NCBI GenBank assembly: GCA_913020115.1
Contig: CAJWBQ010000005.1
Coordinates: forward strand, 1 to 64,000
DNA length: 64,000 bases
Reading direction: 5' to 3'
Source of the DNA: an uncultured Cellvibrionales bacterium
Lineage (GTDB): Bacteria; Pseudomonadota; Gammaproteobacteria; Pseudomonadales; Cellvibrionaceae
Both the position numbers and the translations under genes were made by a program. The notes under the pieces are model-generated. The model saw only the letters and a program-made list of their open reading frames with translations, did no database searches and was not told the origin of the DNA. Within the stretch, counting starts at the first letter, position 1; each line of letters opens with the position of its first letter. Shown here one piece after another: positions 44,771-53,538 of the stretch.

Positions 44771-45139
44771 TTAATTACTGTTGGGTTGATAGATAAACCA
44801 AGCTTTGCTTATTAGGGTGCCTTCTACTTCATATATGGCGAGGGCACGAATAGTGCCTAGTTCAAGAGTATGGGCATCAGGAATGCCCGTAACGATTTCG
44901 TCATCAATGACAAATTTTCCCATGACTACCCTGGACGCTATCGTCGCTTTGGCATTGGGTCTGTCTGTAAATCGTTTACTGTACTGTTCACGCAGTTGCG
45001 CCTTACCTTGGCAAAAGCTCTCATTGGGAAAAATAAACAGTGACAGATTGTCGTGGTAACTTTCGGCAAAGGCGTCGATATCACCGGCGTTATAGGCCTC
45101 AACTTGGGCTTGTACGACCTTGACTATTTTGTTGGACAC
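44771..45139 (-). CDS. SnoaL/NTF2-like fold protein
   Basis: A 122-residue cone-fold protein (VQAQVEAYNAGDIDAFAESYHDNLSLFIFP..., then FIYQPNS at the end) belonging to the NTF2/SnoaL family. It starts the leftward NTF2-M55 operon whose upstream region carries operators 45410 and 45587. The function cannot be assigned; such proteins are often isomerases, or hydrolases of strained or cyclic molecules. Confidence 0.75.
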   Translation of the reverse strand: MSNKIVKVVQAQVEAYNAGDIDAFAESYHDNLSLFIFPNESFCQGKAQLREQYSKRFTDRPNAKATIASRVVMGKFVIDDEIVTGIPDAHTLELGTIRALAIYEVEGTLISKAWFIYQPNSN

Positions 45140-45409
45140 AGTGGCCCTCCGTAAGAATTGCTTAGGGTTTGACTAGCAAGGTCTCGCTGGCGAATATCGC
45201 TATGATTGCGACGCAATCGATTGAGTAGGGCAAGCTTTCACGCTGCAGAGTAGCTTGTTAAGTCTTTGCTTGTTTTGTTCCACTGCTAGTTGAAAAAATA
45301 AAAAAGCAGTCATAAAAACCACTATTTCCACATCAACGTTGTCAACTTGCCGCTATATGCAAGCTCATTAAAAGATTATCTTTTAGAGAAAACTAAAGCA
45401 AGAAATAAA

Positions 45410-45423
45410 TGACCTTCGGGTCA
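45410..45423. promoter_or_regulatory. Operator TGACC-TTCG-GGTCA
   Basis: TGACCTTCGGGTCA, both half sites intact, 270 bases before the leftward NTF2 start. Member of the eight-site family. Confidence 0.78.
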
Positions 45424-45586
45424 TGTTATTTTTGGGGTGACTTACTTCTTGACCTTGAATGCGTATATAAGTCCGCTTGCCTTGCCGGTGGTGCTAGAAT
45501 TACATATCGAAGTGCATATTAATCGGTGGAAATTGGCTGATCCAGCTAGCAATGATATTGAGAGGATGAATTTTTGTTGACTGACG

Positions 45587-45600
45587 TGACCTTAAGGTCA
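45587..45600. promoter_or_regulatory. Operator TGACC-TTAA-GGTCA within a -35/-10 spacer
   Basis: TTGACT (45577-45582), an 18-base spacer and TATCAT (45601-45606) make a near-consensus sigma-70 promoter. The perfect palindrome TGACCTTAAGGTCA fills the spacer and abuts the -10, giving the clearest repressor arrangement of the set. It drives the SMP-30 gene 50 bases on. Confidence 0.85.
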
Positions 45601-45655
45601 TATCATGTGCTCATAGCTTATATCCCACTTTCTTTTAAGCCGACATGAGAGCCCT

Positions 45656-46570
45656 ATGGATTTTACTGTTATCACTGCTGATTTAGCGTTTCCCGAAGGG
45701 CCTATTGCCTTGAGCGACGGCACGGTGATTGTTGTTGAAATAGCCGGGAAGAAGCTAACGCGCGTGATGCCTGATGGTGCTCACCAAGAAATAGCGCAGC
45801 TGGATGGCGGCCCCAATGGAGCGGCTATGGGCCCGGACAATTGGTGCTACGTGTGTAACAGCGGTGGTTGGGAATATGAAATTGAAGATGGTAAGCGCCA
45901 GGTTGTCGGGCAAAGCTCAAATAATGGTTGGATAGAACGCGTCCATATTGATACGGGAGAAGTGCAGCGCTTATACGAGTCGGCGGGCGAGATACCACTG
46001 CGGGCACCGAATGATATCGTTTTCGATCAGCAGGGCGGCTTCTGGTTTACCGATCACGGTAAAACTCTCGGACGCACGCGAGATATAAGCGGCATATTTT
46101 ATGCGGCGGCCGACGGCTCGCACATTGAAGAAATTGTCTTCCCAATGCTTACGCCCAATGGAATTGGCTTGTCTGCCGATGAAAAGACCCTATATGTTGC
46201 GGAGACACAGACCCGGTGCCTTTGGGGCTTTGATATTGCGAAAGCTGGTGTCATAAAGCCGCGTCCAAAGCCTTCGAAAAACGGTGGCTGGCTAGTCGCG
46301 GGTCTGGAAGACGATTATATGCTCGACTCCTTAGCTGTGGACAGTGCAGGGAATATTTGTGTTGCGGCTGTTCGGAGGGGGGGCATTGTTGAGATCTCTG
46401 CCGATGGCAAAACACGTAATCACTACCCTCTACCTGATTTTTTCACCACTAATATTTGTTTTGGTGGGAAGGATCTTAAAACGGCCTTCGTAACACTTTC
46501 TAGCACGGGTCAACTGGTTTCCTTTGAATGGCCCAGACCAGGCCTGCCGCTAAATTTTGTGAATAAGTGA
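45656..46570 (+). CDS. SMP-30/gluconolactonase-family lactonase
   Basis: A 304-residue six-bladed beta-propeller. Metal ligands: E15 (FPEGPI), N of the DGGPNGAAM loop, N of RAPNDIVF and D of LAVDSAGN, the standard calcium/zinc set. The family opens lactones; here a lactone formed along the pathway is the likely substrate. It opens the rightward run SMP-30, BKACE, aminotransferase, CPBP, Hyi-like, hydrolase, MFS, dehydrogenase. AGAGCCC precedes the ATG. Confidence 0.87.
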   Translation: MDFTVITADLAFPEGPIALSDGTVIVVEIAGKKLTRVMPDGAHQEIAQLDGGPNGAAMGPDNWCYVCNSGGWEYEIEDGKRQVVGQSSNNGWIERVHIDTGEVQRLYESAGEIPLRAPNDIVFDQQGGFWFTDHGKTLGRTRDISGIFYAAADGSHIEEIVFPMLTPNGIGLSADEKTLYVAETQTRCLWGFDIAKAGVIKPRPKPSKNGGWLVAGLEDDYMLDSLAVDSAGNICVAAVRRGGIVEISADGKTRNHYPLPDFFTTNICFGGKDLKTAFVTLSSTGQLVSFEWPRPGLPLNFVNK

Positions 46571-46683
46571 AAGTATTCAACAATGAGTGTTTTCAACAGT
46601 AATGAGTATAAAAAATACGGCGGTTTTTCTCATGTTTTATTGAGGCGCCAGATAACGGAGATATTGAGGATGGAAATACGGCT

Positions 46684-47643
46684 ATGAAAAAAGCGAATAA
46701 AGTAATTGTTACAAGTGCTACCACTGGTGCGATGCACTTGCCCTGTATGTCTCCGTATCTGCCGATAACGCCAGAGCAGATTATTAACGACTCAATTGGC
46801 GCCGTTGAGGCGGGCGCGTCTATTATTCATTTGCACGCTCGCAATCCTGCTGACGGCATGCCAATCACCGACCCGGCGATGTATCGCGAGTACGCGACAG
46901 AAATTTCTGATAAAACCAACGCGATTATTAATATTACAACCGGGCAGCCTGACTTTAGCGCAACAACGTGGCCAGAGCAGCTAGAGTCACGCCTCAATGC
47001 CCCTAAAGTACTTTCTCCAGAAGTGTGCTCATTTAACATGGGACCGATGAACCCCGGTACTTGGATGATGGCGAATAAATTGCAAGAAGTGCTTACTCCC
47101 GGAGGCTGGGAGGAGGTCATGATGCATTTTAGTAAGGACGTTACCATTCAAAATACGGGTCAATCTATGGAGCGCTTTGCCAAAGAATTGGGTCAGGAGC
47201 GAGGTGTCCGCTTTGAGTATGAGTGCTTCGACATCGGGCATCTCTATATGTTGAGTGCGATTGCCGATATGGGTTGGATTAAGCCGCCCTTCTTTATTCA
47301 GTCTATTTTTGGTTTTCCTGGTGGTTTGGGCACTGACCTAAGTCATGTGATGCATATGAAAGACACGGCGGATCGTTTGTTTGGCGACGATTATTACTGG
47401 TCGGTATTAGCAGCCGGAAAAGATCAAATAAAAGTCTGCACACAATCGGCGCTATTGGGCGGCAATGTCCGAGTGGGGCTTGAAGATAGCTTGTGGTACG
47501 GAAAAGGACAGCTCGCAAAGAGCAGTGGTGAGCAAGTGGGGCGTATTGTTCGAATTATGAATGAGTTGGGTCTAGAGGTGGCAACACCAGATGAAGCGAG
47601 ACACATACTCGAGACCAAAGGTCGCGCGGAAACGAACTACTAG
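46684..47643 (+). CDS. BKACE-family beta-keto acid cleavage enzyme (DUF849), second copy
   Basis: A 319-residue DUF849 protein with zinc histidines H49 and H51 (HLHAR) and the C-terminal GGNVRVGLEDSLW. It is longer than the copy at 35726, with an insertion at about 90-175 that includes GGWEEVMMH, so a different substrate pocket is likely. The aminotransferase gene starts 12 bases after its stop, so the pair is translated together. Confidence 0.87.
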   Translation: MKKANKVIVTSATTGAMHLPCMSPYLPITPEQIINDSIGAVEAGASIIHLHARNPADGMPITDPAMYREYATEISDKTNAIINITTGQPDFSATTWPEQLESRLNAPKVLSPEVCSFNMGPMNPGTWMMANKLQEVLTPGGWEEVMMHFSKDVTIQNTGQSMERFAKELGQERGVRFEYECFDIGHLYMLSAIADMGWIKPPFFIQSIFGFPGGLGTDLSHVMHMKDTADRLFGDDYYWSVLAAGKDQIKVCTQSALLGGNVRVGLEDSLWYGKGQLAKSSGEQVGRIVRIMNELGLEVATPDEARHILETKGRAETNY

Positions 47644-47655
47644 GAAATACTGAAG

Positions 47656-48981
47656 ATGAATGCAAACCTTTTATTTGCACCGAAGTCTGCGGCTCTTTTT
47701 GAGCGCGCGAAAAAAGTCATGCCATCGGGCTATACCCGTCACATGGCAGTGGCAAAGCCACACCCAATCTATGCAACTGAGGCCGACGGATGTTGGATTA
47801 CTGATGCGGAAGGTATTAAACGAATTGACTACGTTAATAATTTTAGCGCCCTCATTCATGGCCACAACAAAAAGGAAATTGTTGAAGCGATAGCAAAGCA
47901 AGCCGGCAGCTTGATATCGTCCATTCTCCCTAGTGAATCAGAGATAAAATTAGCCGAGCTGATTACCGAGCGCATCCCTAGCTGTGAGGAGGTGCGGTTT
48001 ACGAATTCGGGCACCGAAGCCGTCATGATCGCAATTAAAGCGGGGCGGGCATTCACAGGCAAAAGCAAAATTGCCAAAATGGAAGGGGGCTATCATGGCC
48101 AGTTCGATTTAACCGAGACCAGCTTTCAGCCTAACCCTGGAAACTGGGGCGATGAGTCCGCTCCTAACTCTGTTGCGAGTTCTTTTGGTACACCGCAAAG
48201 TGTGCTCGATGAAGTGCTTGTTTTACCCCTGAACAACATCGAGGCGGCAAGATCACTTTTACGGAAGCATGCAGATGAATTAGGCACAGTAATTATCGAT
48301 CCACTGAGACTCCAGGTGGGGCTCGTAGAGCCTGAAACGACCTATTTGGAAATGTTAAGAGAAGAGACCGAAGCATTGGGTATGGTGCTTATTTTTGACG
48401 AAGTCTTTTCCCTACGCTGTAGTTATAGCGGCACTCAGGGCCTGCGCGGTATTACTCCAGACTTAACCACCATGGGAAAGATAATCGGCGGGGGGTTACC
48501 TATCGGTGCTGTAGGCGGAAAGAAGAAATTTATGTCTGTTTTTTCTATCAGTGACGGCGACCCCAAGGTAAAGCACAGCGGAACGTTTACCGCCAACCCT
48601 ATGTCTATGGTAGCTGGATACACAGGGATGTCCTTGCTGACACCGGCAGCGTTTGATTCTCTAGACCGCATAAGCCTGAGTTTGCGGGAAGGTCTCAATA
48701 AAATAATCGTGGACTTGGGTGTGGCGGGGCATGTACAAGGTATCTCGTCGCTCAATGCACTTATTCTGTGCGATAAGCCCATTCGAAATTATAGAGAGCT
48801 AGTATCTGCGGTAATGGACGGTTTTCTCGATCGGCTTGGCGTCTATCAGGCGCTGCTTATGGACGAGGGATTGCTGACTATGAGAGGCGGGTTTATTTTG
48901 TCTACGGCCATGACACAGTCGGACATTGATTTTACGCTTGAGGGCGTTCGCAATGCACTGATCAAAATGAAGGCAATGTAA
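47656..48981 (+). CDS. Class III aminotransferase, second copy
   Basis: A 441-residue PLP enzyme, glutamate-1-semialdehyde aminomutase-like: SGTEAVM (118-124), GGYHGQFD (144-151), D248 (LIFDEVF) and PLP lysine K275 (TMGKIIGGG). Sequence clearly diverged from the copy at 38595, so it has its own substrate. Twelve bases after BKACE 46684; together they could convert a beta-amino acid to acetoacetate and an acyl-CoA. Confidence 0.87.
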   Translation: MNANLLFAPKSAALFERAKKVMPSGYTRHMAVAKPHPIYATEADGCWITDAEGIKRIDYVNNFSALIHGHNKKEIVEAIAKQAGSLISSILPSESEIKLAELITERIPSCEEVRFTNSGTEAVMIAIKAGRAFTGKSKIAKMEGGYHGQFDLTETSFQPNPGNWGDESAPNSVASSFGTPQSVLDEVLVLPLNNIEAARSLLRKHADELGTVIIDPLRLQVGLVEPETTYLEMLREETEALGMVLIFDEVFSLRCSYSGTQGLRGITPDLTTMGKIIGGGLPIGAVGGKKKFMSVFSISDGDPKVKHSGTFTANPMSMVAGYTGMSLLTPAAFDSLDRISLSLREGLNKIIVDLGVAGHVQGISSLNALILCDKPIRNYRELVSAVMDGFLDRLGVYQALLMDEGLLTMRGGFILSTAMTQSDIDFTLEGVRNALIKMKAM

Positions 48982-49045
48982 ACGATAAATTCACTTAAGA
49001 GCTGCATTTTAACAAAAATAAGTAAATTGACATGAGGGGTGTATT

Positions 49046-50062
49046 TTGATGATTAAACGATGGGTGGAGCGTAGTCCGTTTTGGGCATTTTATTGGATCG
49101 CAATTTCTATTCCGGTCATTCTGTTTAGCTATCTGATAATCTTGGAAGTGTATTATCAATCGGTTAATGGGGCAGATTTTTCATTCTTTAGCAATGTATT
49201 TTCGATCAGAGATCAGCTGGCAAGCCGATATCCCGTTTTATTCCACAACGGCGACAGCGTCGTTCTCTATCTTTCGTGGTATGTGATCATGCCACTGGGC
49301 TTGCCGATGATCTGTTTCCCGCTCGCTCCTACGCTGGCGGCGCTAACAGTTACCGCCGTGAGTCGGGGAAGAGAGGGGCTTAAATTTCTACTCAGCCTTT
49401 ACAAGCCTGTTCGTGGGAATCTTAGCCTTCGAAATGGCGTAAAGATATACCTGACTATGCTGACATTTTTAGTGGCAATGATTTCGCTAGCCTGTCTGCG
49501 CGAGTATTTCTGGGGTGAGCCTGAACGAGTCAGCGCTGCTTTAAACCAGATTGGGTTTATTGACTGGAAAATATTGTCGGTGACATTATTCATGGCATTG
49601 TTTTTCAACCAAGGCGGGCTGTTGGAAGAGTTGGGGTGGCGTGGGTATGCTCTACCACTAATGATTGAGCGTTGGGGGAGTCCGCTGCTGGCGACGCTTC
49701 TGCTAGGAGTGGCCTGGGCGTTGTGGCATCTTCCGCGAGAAATACCGACACTTCTTTCGGGCCAAATTGACGTCTTGAACCTTCTGTCTCAGCAGGGCTG
49801 GTTTATCCTACTGTGTTGCAGTATGAGCGTAATTGCTACTTACTTCGTCAATATCACTGGTGGCAGTGTTTTGCCAGCCATTATGATTCATGGCGTGCTT
49901 AACTTGGTTGGCGGAATGTTTGGTAGAGATCAGGTCGGGGTAAGAGGCGTCTTTACACAAGATGTACCACTAATGTGGATGTGTGCGGCTCTTGTTCTAT
50001 TGCTTGTGGTAGGTAAAGATTTAGGTTGGCAGCGACGTAAGTCCATACTGGGGCAAGGTTAG
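49046..50062 (+). CDS. CPBP-family intramembrane metalloprotease
   Basis: A 338-residue membrane protease with about eight helices. Active-site motifs: E194-E195 in EELGWRG, H228 in HLPRE and HGVLN at H282-N286, the EExxxR / FxxxH / HxxxN layout of CPBP (Abi, type II CAAX) proteases. MlrA, which opens the microcystin ring, belongs to this family and is of the same size, from what I recall of that system. Family members also serve in peptide maturation and self-immunity. It sits after the aminotransferase gene and before an isomerase and a beta-lactamase-fold hydrolase in one run. Confidence 0.85.
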   Translation: MMIKRWVERSPFWAFYWIAISIPVILFSYLIILEVYYQSVNGADFSFFSNVFSIRDQLASRYPVLFHNGDSVVLYLSWYVIMPLGLPMICFPLAPTLAALTVTAVSRGREGLKFLLSLYKPVRGNLSLRNGVKIYLTMLTFLVAMISLACLREYFWGEPERVSAALNQIGFIDWKILSVTLFMALFFNQGGLLEELGWRGYALPLMIERWGSPLLATLLLGVAWALWHLPREIPTLLSGQIDVLNLLSQQGWFILLCCSMSVIATYFVNITGGSVLPAIMIHGVLNLVGGMFGRDQVGVRGVFTQDVPLMWMCAALVLLLVVGKDLGWQRRKSILGQG

Positions 50063-50084
50063 CAAAACATGGAGAATAAATTCA

Positions 50085-50870
50085 ATGAAGTTTAGCAGCA
50101 GTGTGAATTTTCTTTTTGGCGAGTTGCCCTTTCTTGAGCGTTTTCAGGCGGCTGCGAATGCAGGCTTTAACGGCGTAGAAATACAGTTTTTGGAAGCCAG
50201 TTGTGGTGAATGTGCCGCGGCCGCCGCCGCTGCAGATATCTCTGTTGTATTGTTAAATGTCGATATGGGAGATTTACTCAGTGGCGGAGCAGGTTTGTCG
50301 GGTGTCCCAGGTAGGGAGGAGGCTTTTCTGGACGCGGTAAACCAGGCAATTTCCGCGGCCAAGGAGATGCAGGCTCGCTATATACATCTGGGGCCAAGCA
50401 GGGTCCCCGCGGAGCAAAGTCGAGCGCTGTGTCTAGAAGTCTTTAAACGCAACTTGGATACCATATTAGAGTCCGGCCTTATGAAAGGCTCTAAAGCCAA
50501 ACTGCTAATTGAGCCGATGAACGGCATCGACATGCCTGATGCGCTCTTTACAGATGTGTCTGAGGTAGCAGAACTTATTCGCGAGCGATGTTCCCCTCAT
50601 GTGGGTATGCAGTTTGATATTTATCACGTTAGCAAAAATGGTGGAGATGTAGCCGAGCTGTTTGCTAACAACTTTGATGTGATTGAACATGTCCAGTTTT
50701 CCGATTTACCAAACCGCACTGAACCGGGTTCCGGCAGCTTAGATTTTAATGAGATCTTCTCGGCTTTGACAGCCAGCGGTTATCAGGGGTGGTTCGGTGC
50801 TGAGTACTTTCCCTCCAAGCCCACATTAGAAACTCTAGACTGGCTCCAGGAAGCGAGAATCACAGCGTGA
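50085..50870 (+). CDS. Hydroxypyruvate isomerase-like TIM-barrel protein
   Basis: A 261-residue AP-endonuclease-2-fold isomerase. FSSSVNFLFGELPF at the N-terminus, IEPMNGIDMPD (about 144-154) and MQFDIYHVSKNGGD (about 178-191) are family signatures; E, D, H and E at these places bind metal. The usual reaction is hydroxypyruvate to tartronate semialdehyde, but related isomerases of other carbohydrate acids share the fold. Its stop overlaps the next gene by four bases (GTGA). A dehydrogenase of the tartronate-semialdehyde type lies further downstream (53539). Confidence 0.85.
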   Translation: MKFSSSVNFLFGELPFLERFQAAANAGFNGVEIQFLEASCGECAAAAAAADISVVLLNVDMGDLLSGGAGLSGVPGREEAFLDAVNQAISAAKEMQARYIHLGPSRVPAEQSRALCLEVFKRNLDTILESGLMKGSKAKLLIEPMNGIDMPDALFTDVSEVAELIRERCSPHVGMQFDIYHVSKNGGDVAELFANNFDVIEHVQFSDLPNRTEPGSGSLDFNEIFSALTASGYQGWFGAEYFPSKPTLETLDWLQEARITA

Positions 50871-52066
50871 GAGAAGAGTTGACGAAAGCACTCGATGCAC
50901 TAGTCGATGATCTGTTGCAGCAGACGCCTCATGTTTCCCATAGTGCTGTTGTTTGTATCGAATCACCAAAACATCAATTTCGCTATGCAAAAGCTCTTGG
51001 GCAGGCGCGACCCGATAGCGGTGAAGCCATGACGCTTGAACACGGATTTCACTGGGCGAGCATCGGTAAAACCCTGACAGCTACACTGATCCTACAGCTT
51101 TGGGAAGAGGGGGCCTTTGGCGATGAGGGGCTAGATCGTCCCTTGGGTGAATTGGCGGTATTGCCGGAATCTTTGCTCGCCCGCCTGCAACTTCACGGTG
51201 GCACAGTCTATGGGCACAAGATAAGCCTGCGCCAAATTCTTTGCCATACCAGTGGTATGAAGGATGCGATGCAAGATGGTATTAAGCTCACGGGAGCCGA
51301 GGCGGGAGGGCTTGCAGCAGACTCATTGCTAGGGCAATTGTTTTTCGATAAGGCGATTTGCCAAAAATTTCCAAGCCCTATGCTTCCTTGGGATAAATCC
51401 GCGAGCGCCGACGCTCGCTATGCTGGAATTATTAATTTTTATTGCTTTGATGATCAATACGCGAAAACGGCACTTTTCGAGCCCGGTAAAGGGTTTCATT
51501 ATACGGATACAGGCTATGTGTTGTTGGCGCTTATTGTTGAGGCGGTAAGGGGAAAACCCTTGCACGAAGTGCTGAAGGAACACATTTTCGACCCTCTATT
51601 CTTGAGTGATATTTATCTCGCGTATCGCTCGGATCCAGAACTGGAGGCCTGCAGGCAGCCAGAATCGGAAATCTATTTTGGTGAAGCGCCTTGTTTGTCC
51701 ACGGGTATGGATTTGTCCTTTGACTGGGGCGGCGGTGGAATTGTATCAGCGGCCCCCACTATGGTGCTTTTTATTAAGGCTCTAATGGCGGGTGAGCTAT
51801 TTAAGCAATCTCGGACCCTAGAGGAAATGCTCGCCTGGCAGTGCCCTGAGGGGCTTAAGCGACCTCGCACCGCTGCGGGGCTCGGAATTTTTAAAACTGA
51901 GTACCCATCAGGCGAGCTATGGGGGCATTCCGGTGCTTGGGGCGCCAATATGTACTGGGACCCTGACAGCGATATCTATCTAGGTGGAACCATCAACCAA
52001 GTGATGGGCAACGCTAATTGGCATTGGCGTTTTTTCGAATTACTCAAGCAATCCTTCGCTCAGTAG
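50867..52066 (+). CDS. Beta-lactamase-fold serine hydrolase (peptidase S12-like)
   Basis: A 399-residue hydrolase with SxxK at S65-K68 (SIGK), YTD for the usual YxN (HYTDTGYVLL; the Asn position is Asp), and HSG in LWGHSGAWG as the third motif, all in the order of class C/D-aminopeptidase-type proteins. No signal peptide, so it works in the cytoplasm on small amides, esters or short peptides. GTG start overlaps the preceding stop. MlrB of microcystin degraders belongs to this superfamily, with similar length. Confidence 0.83.
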   Translation: MREELTKALDALVDDLLQQTPHVSHSAVVCIESPKHQFRYAKALGQARPDSGEAMTLEHGFHWASIGKTLTATLILQLWEEGAFGDEGLDRPLGELAVLPESLLARLQLHGGTVYGHKISLRQILCHTSGMKDAMQDGIKLTGAEAGGLAADSLLGQLFFDKAICQKFPSPMLPWDKSASADARYAGIINFYCFDDQYAKTALFEPGKGFHYTDTGYVLLALIVEAVRGKPLHEVLKEHIFDPLFLSDIYLAYRSDPELEACRQPESEIYFGEAPCLSTGMDLSFDWGGGGIVSAAPTMVLFIKALMAGELFKQSRTLEEMLAWQCPEGLKRPRTAAGLGIFKTEYPSGELWGHSGAWGANMYWDPDSDIYLGGTINQVMGNANWHWRFFELLKQSFAQ

Positions 52067-52136
52067 CGATGACAGTTTAAGGCCGGAAATTTGAGCGGTG
52101 TTGTCCCATGTTGAAGTCACAGCAAGAGAGTTATAA

Positions 52137-53516
52137 ATGAAAAGTTCTTTGACTAATAGGCAAGTGATGTCTTTTGCGGCGCCCAGCATTGCGGTTGCTT
52201 GGTTGATCCCGCCTATGTATGCGATTCTGTCTGACTTTTATTTGCGTTATACGGCCGTGACCGCGGCCGGTATTGGCACGGCTATGCTCTTGTCGAAGAT
52301 AGTGGATGCCATCACAGATCCACCCGTAGGGTATTTTTCAGATAGTACAACAACCCGCTGGGGTGGGCGAAAACCCTGGCTGGCTGCAGGGGCAATTCTC
52401 GCAGCTGTAACTTTCATCTTTTTCTTTAATCCTCCAGCAGATGCAGGAAATCTATATTTTGCTACAGGGATAACTTTTTACTACATCGCGTATACTTTTA
52501 TTCAAATTCCCACGAAATCTTGGTTGGGCGAACTCACACCAGACTACGCGGAGAGATCTAAAGTTTGGTCTATGTACACCATCGGCCTGTTACTCGGTGG
52601 CGTATTGATAATGGCACTGCCTATTTTGCTGTCGTCTTCATTTTTACCCATATTCGATAGCGCAGAATTTGATGGCGATATGGTTTCATTTATAGGCTGG
52701 GTTGGCGCAGTAGCCATTCTGCTTCTGGTGTCTGTTTCTTTGCTGGGTTCGCCAAAGGGCGTCCGTAATGTTGGTGGCGCACCAAACTACAAAGAGTTTT
52801 TTAGTATCTTGAAATCTAATGGTCCCTTTCAGGTGTTTCTATTGGGTTATAGTGCTAGTGCGATAGGTTTTGGGGTTTTCTATTCCGTTATTATTGTAGC
52901 CTTGACGAGCTACTATGGTTTTGCAGAAAAAATTCCTGTGTTCATGTTGGTGGTCATTAGTGCGCAAGTTTTGACTATCCCCCTGTTGGAAAGGCTGGCG
53001 CGCCGATACCCCAAGCACACGGTTCACGGGGTTTCTTGGATCTTACATGTTCTGATCGCCCCTTTGATTTTTTTCTTTGAGCCCAACACCAGCAATTTCA
53101 TTCCTTTTGTGCTTGTGGCTAGCCTGCTCAGTATTATGCAAGGGGCACATATGTTATTTCCCGCCTCAATTATCACGGACATCGTCGATTACGACACCTT
53201 AAAGACCGGCATGAGTCGCTCTGGAAATTATATGGCCGTGTTTACCTTTGTGGAAAAAGCCGTTCATGCTGTGGGTTTTGCCATTGGTTTCTACATCTTG
53301 GCAGCCTTTGAATATGATGCTAAAAGCACAGTGCACAGTAGTGGTGAAAGTTGGGGGTTGATGCTTGCGATCGTTGTAGTGCCAAGCATTTTCTTCGCTA
53401 TTTCCGCGTATTTCTGGCTTCGCTTTCCTATTGATGCACGACGTCATGGGATTATCCGAAAGCGCATTGAATCCCGTTCCTCTAGACCATCAGCTAGACC
53501 ACCAGCCACTGTATAG
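52137..53516 (+). CDS. MFS/GPH-type transporter
   Basis: A 459-residue transporter with 12 helices. The loop motif GYFSDSTTTRWGGRKPW (68-84) is the GPH (MelB-like) version of the MFS signature, so a Na+ or H+ symporter for a sugar-, glucuronide- or peptide-like solute. A basic C-terminal tail follows. It lies 70 bases after the serine hydrolase and 22 before a dehydrogenase gene. It may carry the partly degraded compound through the inner membrane after uptake by the TonB receptor at 55268. Confidence 0.85.
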   Translation: MKSSLTNRQVMSFAAPSIAVAWLIPPMYAILSDFYLRYTAVTAAGIGTAMLLSKIVDAITDPPVGYFSDSTTTRWGGRKPWLAAGAILAAVTFIFFFNPPADAGNLYFATGITFYYIAYTFIQIPTKSWLGELTPDYAERSKVWSMYTIGLLLGGVLIMALPILLSSSFLPIFDSAEFDGDMVSFIGWVGAVAILLLVSVSLLGSPKGVRNVGGAPNYKEFFSILKSNGPFQVFLLGYSASAIGFGVFYSVIIVALTSYYGFAEKIPVFMLVVISAQVLTIPLLERLARRYPKHTVHGVSWILHVLIAPLIFFFEPNTSNFIPFVLVASLLSIMQGAHMLFPASIITDIVDYDTLKTGMSRSGNYMAVFTFVEKAVHAVGFAIGFYILAAFEYDAKSTVHSSGESWGLMLAIVVVPSIFFAISAYFWLRFPIDARRHGIIRKRIESRSSRPSARPPATV

Positions 53517-53538
53517 AGCAACGCTCTTGGATAAGTAT

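Larger units (their letters stand above)
45140..45655. promoter_or_regulatory. Divergent promoter region with two operators
   Basis: 516 bases, AT-rich, between the leftward NTF2-M55 operon and the rightward SMP-30 gene, containing palindromes at 45410-45423 and 45587-45600 and the promoter overlapping the latter. No gene is visible. A GTTTGAC-type element near 45162 may be part of the leftward promoter. Confidence 0.7.

Noticed and set aside
49046..53516. Calling this a microcystin (mlr) gene cluster
   Set aside because: The gene families and sizes fit three Mlr proteins, but MlrC is absent, gene order differs and CPBP and beta-lactamase-fold proteins are common, so only an analogy is claimed.
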